Of a stretch of DNA of 64,000 nucleotides, positions 18,744-27,859 are shown in pieces; position 1 is the first letter of the stretch; each line of letters opens with the position of its first letter. Source of the stretch: Thioalkalivibrio paradoxus (lineage in GTDB: Bacteria > Pseudomonadota > Gammaproteobacteria > Ectothiorhodospirales > Ectothiorhodospiraceae). The DNA is taken from positions 1-64,000 of the forward strand of contig JAABSC010000008.1 in assembly GCA_011390565.1 (NCBI GenBank), read 5' to 3'. The notes beneath the pieces are model-generated. The model was given only the letters and a program-made list of their open reading frames with translations. It did not search any database and was not told the DNA's origin. A program made the translations under genes and the position numbers.

Positions 18744-19744
18744 TCGGATTCTCCTGCAGGTTCCAGCATCCGGCGAGCCGCGACGGCCGCGCCCAGGAGA
18801 CCGGGTTCGGGGTGGACGATCAGTCGCAACGGAAGTCCGGAAAGCAGAGCCTGCATTGGGGGCTTGTTTCGGAAGGAATGGACAAAGATAGGGGTCTGGA
18901 AGTGCCTTGACCAGCGCGGAGCGATTCCGCCCGCCACGAAAACCCCGCCCCTCGGCAGCGCGGCCAGGGCCATGTCGCCCAGCTGGCTCGCGTACATGCT
19001 GACAAACCGCTCCACGACTCGCAAGGCCTCGGGTTCTTCCCGTTCAGCCGCCGCGCCGATGGCGCTTGCCGGATCGGGGGCCGCGAGCACCTCGGCCAGT
19101 GCGTCGTCCGGTGAACGCGCATGCATGAAGGCAGCGATCCGACCGATACCGGCGCCACTGAGCACGCTTTCGCGGGAGCACCGGCCCATGCGGTCCCGGA
19201 CCCACTCGACGAACTCGGCCTGCCAGGCGTCGGCGGGCGCGAAATCCGCGTGTCCGCCCTCGCCGGGATAGATATGCCGAGCCGGCGCCGGACCCACCAG
19301 GCAGGTTCCGAGGCCCGTGCCGGCACCGACAACCAACTGCAGACCGTCCGGATCCGGCGTGGCCTGCTGAAGGTCGAGCTGGTCGTCGGGACCGAGTGCG
19401 GACAGGGACCAGCCGATGGCCTCGAAATCGTTGATGAGTGCGACCGGGATACCGAAGCGGCGTTCGAGTTCGGTGCTGTCGACGGGAGGCCAGGGCAGGT
19501 TGGTGAGGATGCCGTGGGCACGGTTGCCGGCCTTGCGGACCGGTCCGGCCAACGCCAGCGCCATGGCATCCGGGGGAGCCGTGGCGGGCAGCGACTTCAG
19601 CCAGGACGCGACCAGGTCGGCCAGCGAGGCATGGTCCCGGCTCGCGACGCGACGCCGCTGTTCGAAACGCCACCCGGAGCCCGTGGCCTGTGCCAGCGCC
19701 AGCAGAGTCTTGGTACCCCCGATATCTGCGACGGCGATCCTCAT
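18740..19744 (-). CDS. glk: Glucokinase inside the rsmA-apaG operon
   Basis: 334 residues of the bacterial glucokinase family, phosphorylating glucose with ATP. It shows the phosphate-1 loop DIGGTKT (8-14), LINDFEAIG with the catalytic Asp, the VVGAGTGLGTC adenosine loop and the EGGHADFAP glucose-binding segment. It overlaps rsmA (ATGA) and apaG (ATGA), so all three are translationally coupled. Enterobacterial ksgA-apaG operons lack this gene, so sugar phosphorylation is wired here into an rRNA-modification operon. Confidence 0.93.
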   Translation of the reverse strand: MRIAVADIGGTKTLLALAQATGSGWRFEQRRRVASRDHASLADLVASWLKSLPATAPPDAMALALAGPVRKAGNRAHGILTNLPWPPVDSTELERRFGIPVALINDFEAIGWSLSALGPDDQLDLQQATPDPDGLQLVVGAGTGLGTCLVGPAPARHIYPGEGGHADFAPADAWQAEFVEWVRDRMGRCSRESVLSGAGIGRIAAFMHARSPDDALAEVLAAPDPASAIGAAAEREEPEALRVVERFVSMYASQLGDMALAALPRGGVFVAGGIAPRWSRHFQTPIFVHSFRNKPPMQALLSGLPLRLIVHPEPGLLGAAVAARRMLEPAGESE

Positions 19745-20589
19745 CGGGGTTCGGCGCTCGCAGGTGTCCTGGAACCGGTCGCGGGAGCGTCGGGCCCTGC
19801 GTTTCGGGAATCGTGGACGGCCCGGGCCAGCCGGATGAACGCGGCTACATCCAGCTGTTCAGGTCGCAGCCCGCCGTCGATTTCCGAAGCCGCGAGTTCG
19901 TCCGGATGCAGCCACCCCGCGAGCGCACGCCGCAGTGTCTTGCGACGGTTGGAAAAGGCCTGGTTTACGATCTGGCGGAAAATGCCCGTGAGTTCGTTCG
20001 GGACACGGGGTTCCTCCAGCGGCTCGATGCGCACCAGCGCGGATTCCACCTTGGGTGCCGGCCGGAAGGCGCCGGGACCGACGGTGAACAGCTGTCGGGC
20101 GCGGGCGCGAGCCCCGAGCATCACGGTCAACCGCCCGTACCGCTTGCTGCCGGCGCTGGCCGCAAGCCGCTCCACGACTTCCTTCTGCAACAGGAAGTGC
20201 ATGTCCCGGATCGCCCAGGCCTGATCGAGCAGGTGAAAGAGCAGCGGGGTGGAGATGTTGTAGGGCAGGTTGCCAACCACCCGTAAACGGTGCGGGCCCG
20301 GCGTGCGTGCGGCGAAGTCGAAGGCGAGGGCATCGGCCGCATGGATGGTGAGCCGATCCGGAGGCGCCAGGCGCTCGAGCCCCGGGATCAGATCGCGATC
20401 CAGTTCCACGACCTCGAGGTGCTGCACCCGATCGAGCAGTGGCAGGGTCAGCGCTCCGCGGCCCGGTCCGATCTCGATCAGGGTGTCTTCCGGTCGCGGA
20501 TCGATGGCGGCAACGATTCTTGCGAGTACGGCGGGATCGTGCAGGAAATTCTGTCCGAAGCGCTTGCGGGCAGCGAGTGGCGCGGTCAC
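19741..20589 (-). CDS. rsmA: 16S rRNA dimethyladenosine transferase
   Basis: 282 residues (KsgA). It dimethylates two adjacent adenosines in helix 45 of 16S rRNA using SAM. Motifs: KRFGQNFL at the N-terminus, IEIGPGRGALT (SAM-binding), NLPYNIS (catalytic) and FSNRRKTLRRAL. The start is GTG at 20589, overlapping the pdxA stop as GTGA; the long upstream frame is only open by chance through pdxA. Confidence 0.95.
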   Translation of the reverse strand: MTAPLAARKRFGQNFLHDPAVLARIVAAIDPRPEDTLIEIGPGRGALTLPLLDRVQHLEVVELDRDLIPGLERLAPPDRLTIHAADALAFDFAARTPGPHRLRVVGNLPYNISTPLLFHLLDQAWAIRDMHFLLQKEVVERLAASAGSKRYGRLTVMLGARARARQLFTVGPGAFRPAPKVESALVRIEPLEEPRVPNELTGIFRQIVNQAFSNRRKTLRRALAGWLHPDELAASEIDGGLRPEQLDVAAFIRLARAVHDSRNAGPDAPATGSRTPASAEPR

Positions 20590-21653
20590 GATCCGGTCCG
20601 CGCCGACGTCGCGGGATCCTCGGGGTCGAGGCGGAGACGCGAATCGATCCGTTCGAGCGCCAGCATTTCGGCCGCCTGGAAGCTCCCCGGGTCCGCCATG
20701 CCGGTGCCTGCCAGGTCCAGGGCCGTGCCGTGATCGACCGAAGTGCGGATGAACGGCAAGCCAAGCGTCACGTTCACGGCCTGTCCGAATCCCGCGTGCT
20801 TGAGGACCGGAAGGCCCTGATCGTGGTACATGGCCAGGACCGCGTCGGCCCCGGCCAGGACGCGCGGGGTGAATGCGGTGTCGGCGGGCAGTGGCCCGCG
20901 GAGATCCAGCCCCCGCTCGCGGAGTTTTTGCAGCGCCGGGGCGATCACGGCGTCGTCTTCGCTTCCGAGCACGCCCTGTTCGCCCGCATGCGGGTTCAGG
21001 CCGCAGACGGAGATTCTCGGGTGCGGGATCCCGAAATCGTGGCGCAGGCCGTCGTGCAGAATTTCCAGAATCTCGAGCAGAAGAGGTTCCGTAATGGCAT
21101 CGGCGACCTCGCGCAGCGGGAGGTGCGTGGTGGCGAGCGCCACCCGCAGGCTTCCGGCCACCAGCAGCATCACGGGCCGGACCCCGCCCGCGCGCGCTGC
21201 CAGCCATTCCGTGTGACCTGTGAAGGCATGCCCCGCCTCGTTGATCACACCCTTGTGCACCGGGCCGGTCACCATGGCGTCGAAGGTGCCCGCGAGGCAT
21301 CCGGATGCCGCGGCCTCGAGCATCGACAGCACGTGGCCGGCGTTTGCCGGATCGAGGCGGCCCGGAATCACCGCTGCGGCCGTCGGAATCGCAAGGACCT
21401 CGAGACGGCCCGCGGCGCTGGGTTCCGGTCGGGCGTCCGGGTCGAAAGTACGCAGATCGAGGGGCAATCCGAGCCGACGGGCGCGTTCCTCGAGAACCTG
21501 AGGATCACCGATCACGATGCGCTGGGCGCGGCCCGGAAACTGCGCCATCTGCACCAGCAGATCGGGTCCGATACCGGCCGGTTCACCCGCCGTGAGGGCG
21601 AGACGCGGAACGGGCTGGGGCTGGAGCCGCCTGGATTCAGGGGCGGACGGCAT
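20586..21653 (-). CDS. pdxA: 4-hydroxythreonine-4-phosphate dehydrogenase
   Basis: 355 residues. It catalyses the NAD-dependent oxidation in pyridoxal phosphate biosynthesis. Motifs: LTAGEPAGIGPDL, the metal-binding HxGHTEW (in FTGHTEWLA), LNPHAGE and MYHDQG. The ATG at 21653 lies within the 3' end of surA (17-nt overlap). The longer frame up to 21776 would overlap surA by 140 nt and lacks the family start. Confidence 0.94.
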   Translation of the reverse strand: MPSAPESRRLQPQPVPRLALTAGEPAGIGPDLLVQMAQFPGRAQRIVIGDPQVLEERARRLGLPLDLRTFDPDARPEPSAAGRLEVLAIPTAAAVIPGRLDPANAGHVLSMLEAAASGCLAGTFDAMVTGPVHKGVINEAGHAFTGHTEWLAARAGGVRPVMLLVAGSLRVALATTHLPLREVADAITEPLLLEILEILHDGLRHDFGIPHPRISVCGLNPHAGEQGVLGSEDDAVIAPALQKLRERGLDLRGPLPADTAFTPRVLAGADAVLAMYHDQGLPVLKHAGFGQAVNVTLGLPFIRTSVDHGTALDLAGTGMADPGSFQAAEMLALERIDSRLRLDPEDPATSARTGS

Positions 21654-22950
21654 CGACCCGATATTCGATGAAGGCCTGATCGCGCAGCCGTCGCAGCCAG
21701 AGTTCGGTTTCTTCCTCGCGCTTGCGGTTTTGCAAAATTTCACGTGCCCGGGCACGAATGAGTTCGCGGGAGGCATCCACCTGCCGACGTTCGAGAACCT
21801 CGATGATGTGCCATCCGAACGGACTCTGAATCGGTTCGCTTACGGTACCGATGGGCAAGCGGTCCATGGCCGCCTCGAAATCCGGCACGGTCTCCCCGGC
21901 ACTCAGCCAGCCGAGTTCGCCGCCGCGCGCGGCCGAGCCCGTGTCGGCCGAGTGAGCGCGGGCGAGGTCGGCGAAGGAGGCCCCGTCGCGGATGCGGCGG
22001 TAGAGAAGATCGGCTTGCTCCCGGGCTTCGCGTTCAGTGCGAATCTGGTCCGGGCTGATCAGGATATGTCGGGCGCGGGTCTGTTCGACCTGCACCTGTT
22101 GGCCACCTTCACGGTCCACCAGGTTGAGGATGTGGAAGCCCCGCGGGGAACGGAGAACCTCGCTGATTTCACCCGGACGCATCAGCACGGCGGTGCGCGC
22201 AAACAAGGTCGGCAGATCGCCGGAATTTCGCCAGCCGAGATCGCCTCCCTCGAGTGCGTCCGGGGCATCGGAGTGCTGGATGGCAAGATTGGCGAAATCC
22301 TCTCCGGCACTGGCGCGTTCCCGCAGTTCCTCGGCCTTGCGTCGGGCGTCGGCGATCGTCGCCGAGTCGGCACCCTGGGGCAGCGCGACCAGAATCTGGT
22401 TCAGACGGTAGCGCACGTCGCGGTCGATCGCGCCGCTTTCAGCCGCGATCAGGTCATCGATCTCCTGATCCCCGATGCGCAGCCGATTATCGACCTGGCG
22501 CCGCCGGAGCTGGGCGATGGTCAGCTCGTCCCGGATCTGCTGCCGGAAATTGTTGAAGTCGATCCCCTCGGCCTGCAGCGCATCGCGCAGTTGGAACAAC
22601 GTCAGACCGTTTTCGGCCGCGATGTTTTCCATGGTCTGGTTCAGGGTGAGTTCGTCGATATCGATCCCGACGCGCTGCGCTTCCTGCAACTGGATGCGCT
22701 CCAGAACGATACGCTCCATCACCTGGCGGATGAGCGTGTCCCGATTCGGCATCCCGACACCCCGCTGGGCCAGCTGCTGCCGGGTGAGTTCGATCCGATC
22801 GACGAGTTCCCGCTGGGTGATCACGTCTTCGCCCACGACCGCGACGATCCGGTCCATGAACTGGTCGCTCGATTCCTGCGCCCAGACGGGACCTGTGCCC
22901 AGTGACAAAGCGAGCGCCAGCGCGGCACCGAGAACGTTAAAAATCGTCAT
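21637..22950 (-). CDS. surA: Periplasmic chaperone/PPIase SurA
   Basis: 437 residues with a signal peptide ending at VWAQ. It is an N-terminal chaperone domain followed by two parvulin domains (RARHILIS marks the second) and a C-terminal helix. SurA escorts outer-membrane beta-barrels to BAM and is needed for LptD assembly, and the lptD gene lies directly upstream. The ATG at 22950 begins the signal peptide and overlaps the lptD stop by 14 nt. Confidence 0.95.
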   Translation of the reverse strand: MTIFNVLGAALALALSLGTGPVWAQESSDQFMDRIVAVVGEDVITQRELVDRIELTRQQLAQRGVGMPNRDTLIRQVMERIVLERIQLQEAQRVGIDIDELTLNQTMENIAAENGLTLFQLRDALQAEGIDFNNFRQQIRDELTIAQLRRRQVDNRLRIGDQEIDDLIAAESGAIDRDVRYRLNQILVALPQGADSATIADARRKAEELRERASAGEDFANLAIQHSDAPDALEGGDLGWRNSGDLPTLFARTAVLMRPGEISEVLRSPRGFHILNLVDREGGQQVQVEQTRARHILISPDQIRTEREAREQADLLYRRIRDGASFADLARAHSADTGSAARGGELGWLSAGETVPDFEAAMDRLPIGTVSEPIQSPFGWHIIEVLERRQVDASRELIRARAREILQNRKREEETELWLRRLRDQAFIEYRVDAVRP

Positions 22951-25141
22951 CAAACCTCCCATAACCTGCGATTCCATTGCGTAGCAGTTCGTCGAGTCCG
23001 GTATCGATCTGCGACAGGCCACGGAAGGTGATCTGGAAGAAGATTCCGTTGTCGTAGTCACCGCTCGAGTTGAGCAGGTAACGTCGGACAGCCACCCGCA
23101 TACCGTAGCAGCAGCTGCGATACTCCAGGCCGGCCAGGAGTTCGAGATCGCGACCCTCAAGCACGTCGTAGTTCCAGCGACCGATGGCGCTGACGCGACG
23201 GTTCAGAGGCCAGAGTGCAGAAATATCGGTCTGTTCGATACGGTTCTGCTGATACCGGTAACCGAGGTTGAACAGCGCTTTTTCGTTGGGCCGGTACGAT
23301 ACGGCAACGTCTCCGCGGGAGATGTCGCTCGCGTCGGGATCGTACTGCAGCGCGCTCTGGATCTGCCAGCCCTGGCCAAATTCCGCCTCGGCCCCCAGCA
23401 CCAGTTCAGACCGTCCGGAGTCCAGAGGATCCTGGTTCGGGTTGCGACGAACCTTGCGCTCATCAAAGTAGTAGATCTGGCCGGCGGTCAGTTTGAGCCG
23501 TTCGGTGCCGGAGAGCGGGTCGATCAGGCGTGAGGTGAGCGCGGCGGTGATCTGGTGGGTATCCCCGACCCGGTCCGGGCCGACGAATCGTTGAATGTTG
23601 AACAGCGTATCCGGTCGGAAACCCCGCTCCGAGGTGTCGAAGACAGGGATGGCGTCCTGATCGCGGAAGGGGATGTAGCCGTAGAACATCCGTGGTTCCA
23701 GCGTCTGGATCATACCCTGGTCGAGCCAGCGCTCGAAGAACATGCCGCCATCCAGACTGAAATCGGGCACCGTCCGCGTGAGGCTGGTTTCCGCGCCCGG
23801 CTCGACGTTGTCCAGGGCGTACCCGGTGAATCGCAATCCCGCCTTGGGTTCGATGAAATACCCTTCCTTTTCCCAGCGGAAGCCGGCTTTGGGGTAGACA
23901 TCGAACCGCGTTGCCGTGAGTGAGTCCTTCCGGTCGAAGCGGACCAGTTCCGAGCTCAGGTCGAGGTCCAGCCCCGGATAGGGGGACTGACCGCCGGTCA
24001 GGACCAGCTGGGGCATCCGCTGGTAGGGTTTGGACCGGTCCGGCAGGTTCGGGTCGAGGCTCTTGTAGTCTTCGACCTGGCCGCGCAGCCGCCAGTGGGT
24101 CCAGTCATACGCGGCGGTCGCGCGGCGGGTCGCGAATGCCGCACTCGCGCTGAATACGTCGGACCCGAAATCCCGGAAGTATTCGGTATCGGACACGTCA
24201 TTGATGTCGATGTCCGTGCGCAGGTTGGGAATCGGTCTCGCTTTCTGTCTCCAGGCGATCAGATAGCGATCGTCGCCGAATTTCCGGTCGTCGGGCAGGT
24301 AGCGCAGATCGAGCGTTCCGTCATGTCTCGGGCGGAGGTACCGCCATTCCGTATCGAGCATGACGCCGCGTTCTTCCATCACGCGCGGCGTGAGCGTGGC
24401 ATCGTAATCGGGCGCGATGTTCCAGTACCACGGAACCGCCAACTCAAGACCGTGGCGACTCGTGATGGCCGCGCTGGGCATCAGGATGCCCGACATGCGT
24501 CGGTCGTCGATCGGGAACTGGATGTACGGCGTGTAGAAAACGGGTACGTCCTTGAACCTCAGGGTGACGTTGCGCGCATCGCCACGCCCGCTTTCCTGAT
24601 CCAGGCGGATGTCCGATCCCGTCAGCCACCAGGATTCGTTGCTCTCCGGGCAGGTGGTGTACCGGGCTTCGGACAGCTGGATCCTGCCGGGCTCGAGCTG
24701 GGCCGCCTCGTCTGCACCGCCCCGGGCATCACGTGAACGCAGCCAGTACCGAACGTCGGAGAAAGCCCCCTCGTCCGAGTCCAGCTCGTACCAGCTGTCT
24801 CCGGCCTCGACCAGGAGATCGCCGTCGAAGAGCTGGCTGCGGCCGCGCGTTTCCACCCGACGCGTCTCGGTGTAGAAGTCGATCCAGTTGGAGTCGAGGC
24901 GGCGGTCGTTGGCGAACAGCTGGACATCGCCGCGGGCCTCGATGCGTTCACCGCGGATCGCGTCCACGGAGTCGGCTTCGACCTCGATCACGTCATTGGG
25001 GAGACTGCGCAGTTCCGGCCAGAATTCCTCCGGCACGACAGGACAGTCCTGGAGAAATTCGGCGGCGGCGGGCAGCGGTACCAGCGCCAGGGAGAGCGCC
25101 GAAAGCGCGGCGGCAACGGGACGGCGGTTCGAGGCCATCAT
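22937..25141 (-). CDS. lptD: LPS-assembly protein LptD
   Basis: 734 residues. It is the outer-membrane beta-barrel that inserts LPS into the outer leaflet together with LptE. A signal peptide ends near AAAE (residue 28); a periplasmic OstA/LptA-like jellyroll follows, then the barrel. The four cysteines of the interdomain disulfides are present: C33, C164 and the adjacent C677-C678 (RSCCYG). It is the first gene of the minus-strand operon, divergent from ppa. Confidence 0.96.
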   Translation of the reverse strand: MMASNRRPVAAALSALSLALVPLPAAAEFLQDCPVVPEEFWPELRSLPNDVIEVEADSVDAIRGERIEARGDVQLFANDRRLDSNWIDFYTETRRVETRGRSQLFDGDLLVEAGDSWYELDSDEGAFSDVRYWLRSRDARGGADEAAQLEPGRIQLSEARYTTCPESNESWWLTGSDIRLDQESGRGDARNVTLRFKDVPVFYTPYIQFPIDDRRMSGILMPSAAITSRHGLELAVPWYWNIAPDYDATLTPRVMEERGVMLDTEWRYLRPRHDGTLDLRYLPDDRKFGDDRYLIAWRQKARPIPNLRTDIDINDVSDTEYFRDFGSDVFSASAAFATRRATAAYDWTHWRLRGQVEDYKSLDPNLPDRSKPYQRMPQLVLTGGQSPYPGLDLDLSSELVRFDRKDSLTATRFDVYPKAGFRWEKEGYFIEPKAGLRFTGYALDNVEPGAETSLTRTVPDFSLDGGMFFERWLDQGMIQTLEPRMFYGYIPFRDQDAIPVFDTSERGFRPDTLFNIQRFVGPDRVGDTHQITAALTSRLIDPLSGTERLKLTAGQIYYFDERKVRRNPNQDPLDSGRSELVLGAEAEFGQGWQIQSALQYDPDASDISRGDVAVSYRPNEKALFNLGYRYQQNRIEQTDISALWPLNRRVSAIGRWNYDVLEGRDLELLAGLEYRSCCYGMRVAVRRYLLNSSGDYDNGIFFQITFRGLSQIDTGLDELLRNGIAGYGRFDDDF

Positions 25142-25281
25142 TGTGGAAAACGTCTACTTGCAATGGAGCCCATCGGATCGGTCCTTTGGCTGTGGGACAT
25201 AACAGGTCGGCCCCAGGCGCCGGGCGTTCCAGCCGGCAGATGCCGGACTTATACCGTGCGGTGCAGGTACCCGCAAGCCGA

Positions 25282-25309
25282 TTCACGTTGCCTGCGACGC
25301 CGGTATACT
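25282..25309 (+). promoter_or_regulatory. Predicted promoter of ppa
   Basis: TATACT (25304-25309) is a good -10 box. A moderate -35 (TTCACG, 25282-25287) lies 16 nt before it. The start would be about 38 nt before the ppa ATG, in the 212-nt gap shared with divergent lptD. Confidence 0.5.
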
Positions 25310-25353
25310 ATCCCGCCAGACTATCCCGGCATTCCAGCCTCGAGGGCCCCACC

Positions 25354-25890
25354 ATGGATTTGAGCAAGATCGCTGCAGGCACCGACCTGCCCAATGATAT
25401 CAATGTCGTGGTCGAAATTCCGGCCATGGGCCAGCCCGTCAAATACGAGATCGACAAGGACAGCGGGGCCTTGATGGTCGATCGGTTCATGACGGTCGCC
25501 ATGTATTACCCCTGCAACTATGGTTTCGTGCCGCATACCCTGGCCGAGGATGGCGACCCGCTCGATGTGCTGGTGATCACGCCGGTGCCGCTGGTTCCGG
25601 GAGCGGTCGTGCGCGCCCGTCCCGTCGGTCTGCTCAACATGGCCGACGAGGCCGGACCCGACGCCAAGGTGCTGGCCGTGCCGCTGACCAAGCTGGATCC
25701 GCAATACGCGCGTGTCCAGGGTCCCGAGGACGTGCACCAGGAGCTTCTGGATCAGATCACCCATTTCTTTGGTCACTACAAGGAAATGGAGCGCAACAAG
25801 TGGGTCAAGGTCGAGGGATGGTCCGATGCGGAAAGCGCGAAGGCCGAGATCCTCGCCAGCTTCAAGCGTTATCAGAAGAGCAAGGTCTGA
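25354..25890 (+). CDS. ppa: Inorganic pyrophosphatase, family I
   Basis: 178 residues. A cytosolic soluble enzyme hydrolysing PPi, using Mg. Motifs: VVVEIPAMGQPVKYEID, YPCNYGFVPHT and DGDPLDVLVIT, where the aspartates bind metal. The ATG at 25354 was chosen because the family N-terminus (MDLSKIAAGTDLPNDINVVV) starts there; the longer frame runs into lptD antisense. Confidence 0.96.
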   Translation: MDLSKIAAGTDLPNDINVVVEIPAMGQPVKYEIDKDSGALMVDRFMTVAMYYPCNYGFVPHTLAEDGDPLDVLVITPVPLVPGAVVRARPVGLLNMADEAGPDAKVLAVPLTKLDPQYARVQGPEDVHQELLDQITHFFGHYKEMERNKWVKVEGWSDAESAKAEILASFKRYQKSKV

Positions 25891-25975
25891 CGCATTCGGA
25901 CCGGGTTCCGGCGGGCATTCGCCGGGACCCTGACAATTCCACTTCCCTTCGCCGCGTGGCGAGGAATCTGCGAGC

Positions 25976-27859
25976 ATGTTGATCGATCGCCCGGACTCCT
26001 ACAACGAAGAAGCCCGCGATCAGCAACGGTTTTCGGTCCGCGCACTGCTTTCCGTCCTGATCCTGCTGGCGCTGATCGCGATGCTGGTGGTGCGGATGTT
26101 CACGCTGCAGGTGGGCGCGCATGAGCATTTCATCACGCTTTCCGAGAACAACCGCCTGCGCATCGAGCCCATCCCGCCGACGCGCGGGTTGATCTTCGAC
26201 CGCAATGGCATCCTGCTGGCGGAGAACCGGCCTTCGTACCAACTCGAGATCACGGTCGAGCAGGCAGGTGATCTGGATCCGCTGCTGGAACGCCTGTCCG
26301 GGATGGTGGCGCTTACGCCATCGGAGATCGATCGCTTCCGTTCACTGGTGCGTCAGCGTCGGCCCTTTCAGCCGGTGTCGCTGAAATCGGGCCTGGACGA
26401 CGAGACTGTGGCGCGAATCGCGGTCGCGCGTCACGAGCTTCCCGGTGTCGAGATCGAGGCACGTCCGGTCCGGTATTACCCTCACGGCGAAGATTTTGCG
26501 CATGTCGTCGGGTATGTCGGGCGGATCAATGAACAGGATCTGCAGCGCCTGGATACGCGAAACTACGCAGGCACATCGCACACGGGCAAGACCGGTGTGG
26601 AACGCCACTACGAGGACCTCCTGCACGGCATCACCGGTCACAGGCAGGTCGAGGTGAACGCTCAGGGTCGGGTGATCCGGGAGCTTGCGGTGACGCCGCC
26701 GGTGCCCGGGCAGGATCTGTTTCTCGGCATCGATCTCGAACTGCAGCTGGCCGCGCGGGATGCGCTCGCGGATCTCGATGGCGCCGTGGTGGCGATGGAT
26801 CCGTCGACGGGCGAGGTACTCGCCCTGGTCAGCAAGCCCGGCTTCGATCCCAATCCTTTCGTACAGGGGATATCCCGCGGTGATTTCGCCGCCCTGCAGG
26901 CCGATCCGCACAATCCCCTGTTCAACCGGGCCCTCAGTGGTCAGTACCCACCGGGTTCGACGCTGAAACCGGTGGTGGCCCTTGCGGGTCTGGAGGAGGG
27001 CGTGACCACGGCGGAACGGCGCATGTTCGCGACCGGCTATTACCAGTTGCCGGGCCACGAGCGCCGTTACCGGGACTGGCGGCGCGGCGGGCACGGCTGG
27101 GTGGACATGAACCGCGCCATTGCCGTTTCCTCCGACGTGTATTTCTACGACCTCGGTCACAAGCTCGGGATCGATCGAATCGCGCCGATGCTGGGTGCTT
27201 TCGGCGTCGGCAGCCGGGTGGGTATCGACGCTACCGGGGAGCGGTCGGGCATTCTGCCCAGCCGCGAGTGGAAACGATCGGCGCAGAATCTCCCGTGGTT
27301 TCCCGGAGAAACCCTGATCACCGCGATCGGGCAGGGCTACATGCTGACGACCCCGATGCAACTGGCGGACATCACCAGCACGCTTGCCAACCGGGGTCAG
27401 CGGGTCCAGCCGCGCCTGTTGCGGGCGATCCGGCAGACCGGCGAAGCGGATTCGGTACCGCAACCCGTGCGTTTCCTCGAACCGGTCCAGGCCAGCGAAG
27501 CGCACTGGGAGGCCATTCACCAGGCGCTGATCGCAGCCGTGAACGAACGTCATGGCACCGCCTGGGGCAGTGTCGGCAGCACCTCACCCGGTTACGTCGT
27601 CGCCGGAAAGACCGGAACTTCGCAGGTTTTCAGTCTCGGCCCGGACCAGGAGTACAAGCAGTCCGAACTGGATCGGCGCCTGTGGGATCACGCGCTGTTC
27701 ATCGGCTATGCGCCGGCCGATGATCCGCAGATCGCCGTGGCGGTTCTGGTGGAGCACGGTGGCAGCGGCGGACGCGTCGCGGCGCCGATTGCGCACAGGG
27801 TGATGGATCACCACCTGCAGTCGCGGGGCCTGTTGGCCACCGTGGAGGGTGATTTGTGA
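25976..27859 (+). CDS. mrdA: Penicillin-binding protein 2
   Basis: 627 residues. The transpeptidase of the cell-elongation machinery. An N-terminal membrane anchor (about 23-45) is followed by the PBP dimerisation domain and the transpeptidase domain with STLK (active-site S328, K331), SSD (385-387) and KTG (545-547). It is coupled to rodA by a GTGA overlap, so polymerase and transpeptidase are made together. Confidence 0.96.
   Translation: MLIDRPDSYNEEARDQQRFSVRALLSVLILLALIAMLVVRMFTLQVGAHEHFITLSENNRLRIEPIPPTRGLIFDRNGILLAENRPSYQLEITVEQAGDLDPLLERLSGMVALTPSEIDRFRSLVRQRRPFQPVSLKSGLDDETVARIAVARHELPGVEIEARPVRYYPHGEDFAHVVGYVGRINEQDLQRLDTRNYAGTSHTGKTGVERHYEDLLHGITGHRQVEVNAQGRVIRELAVTPPVPGQDLFLGIDLELQLAARDALADLDGAVVAMDPSTGEVLALVSKPGFDPNPFVQGISRGDFAALQADPHNPLFNRALSGQYPPGSTLKPVVALAGLEEGVTTAERRMFATGYYQLPGHERRYRDWRRGGHGWVDMNRAIAVSSDVYFYDLGHKLGIDRIAPMLGAFGVGSRVGIDATGERSGILPSREWKRSAQNLPWFPGETLITAIGQGYMLTTPMQLADITSTLANRGQRVQPRLLRAIRQTGEADSVPQPVRFLEPVQASEAHWEAIHQALIAAVNERHGTAWGSVGSTSPGYVVAGKTGTSQVFSLGPDQEYKQSELDRRLWDHALFIGYAPADDPQIAVAVLVEHGGSGGRVAAPIAHRVMDHHLQSRGLLATVEGDL

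Noticed and set aside
19741..21300. Longer rsmA protein starting at 21300
   Set aside because: The frame is open through pdxA by chance; the GTG at 20589 gives the family length and overlaps the pdxA stop.
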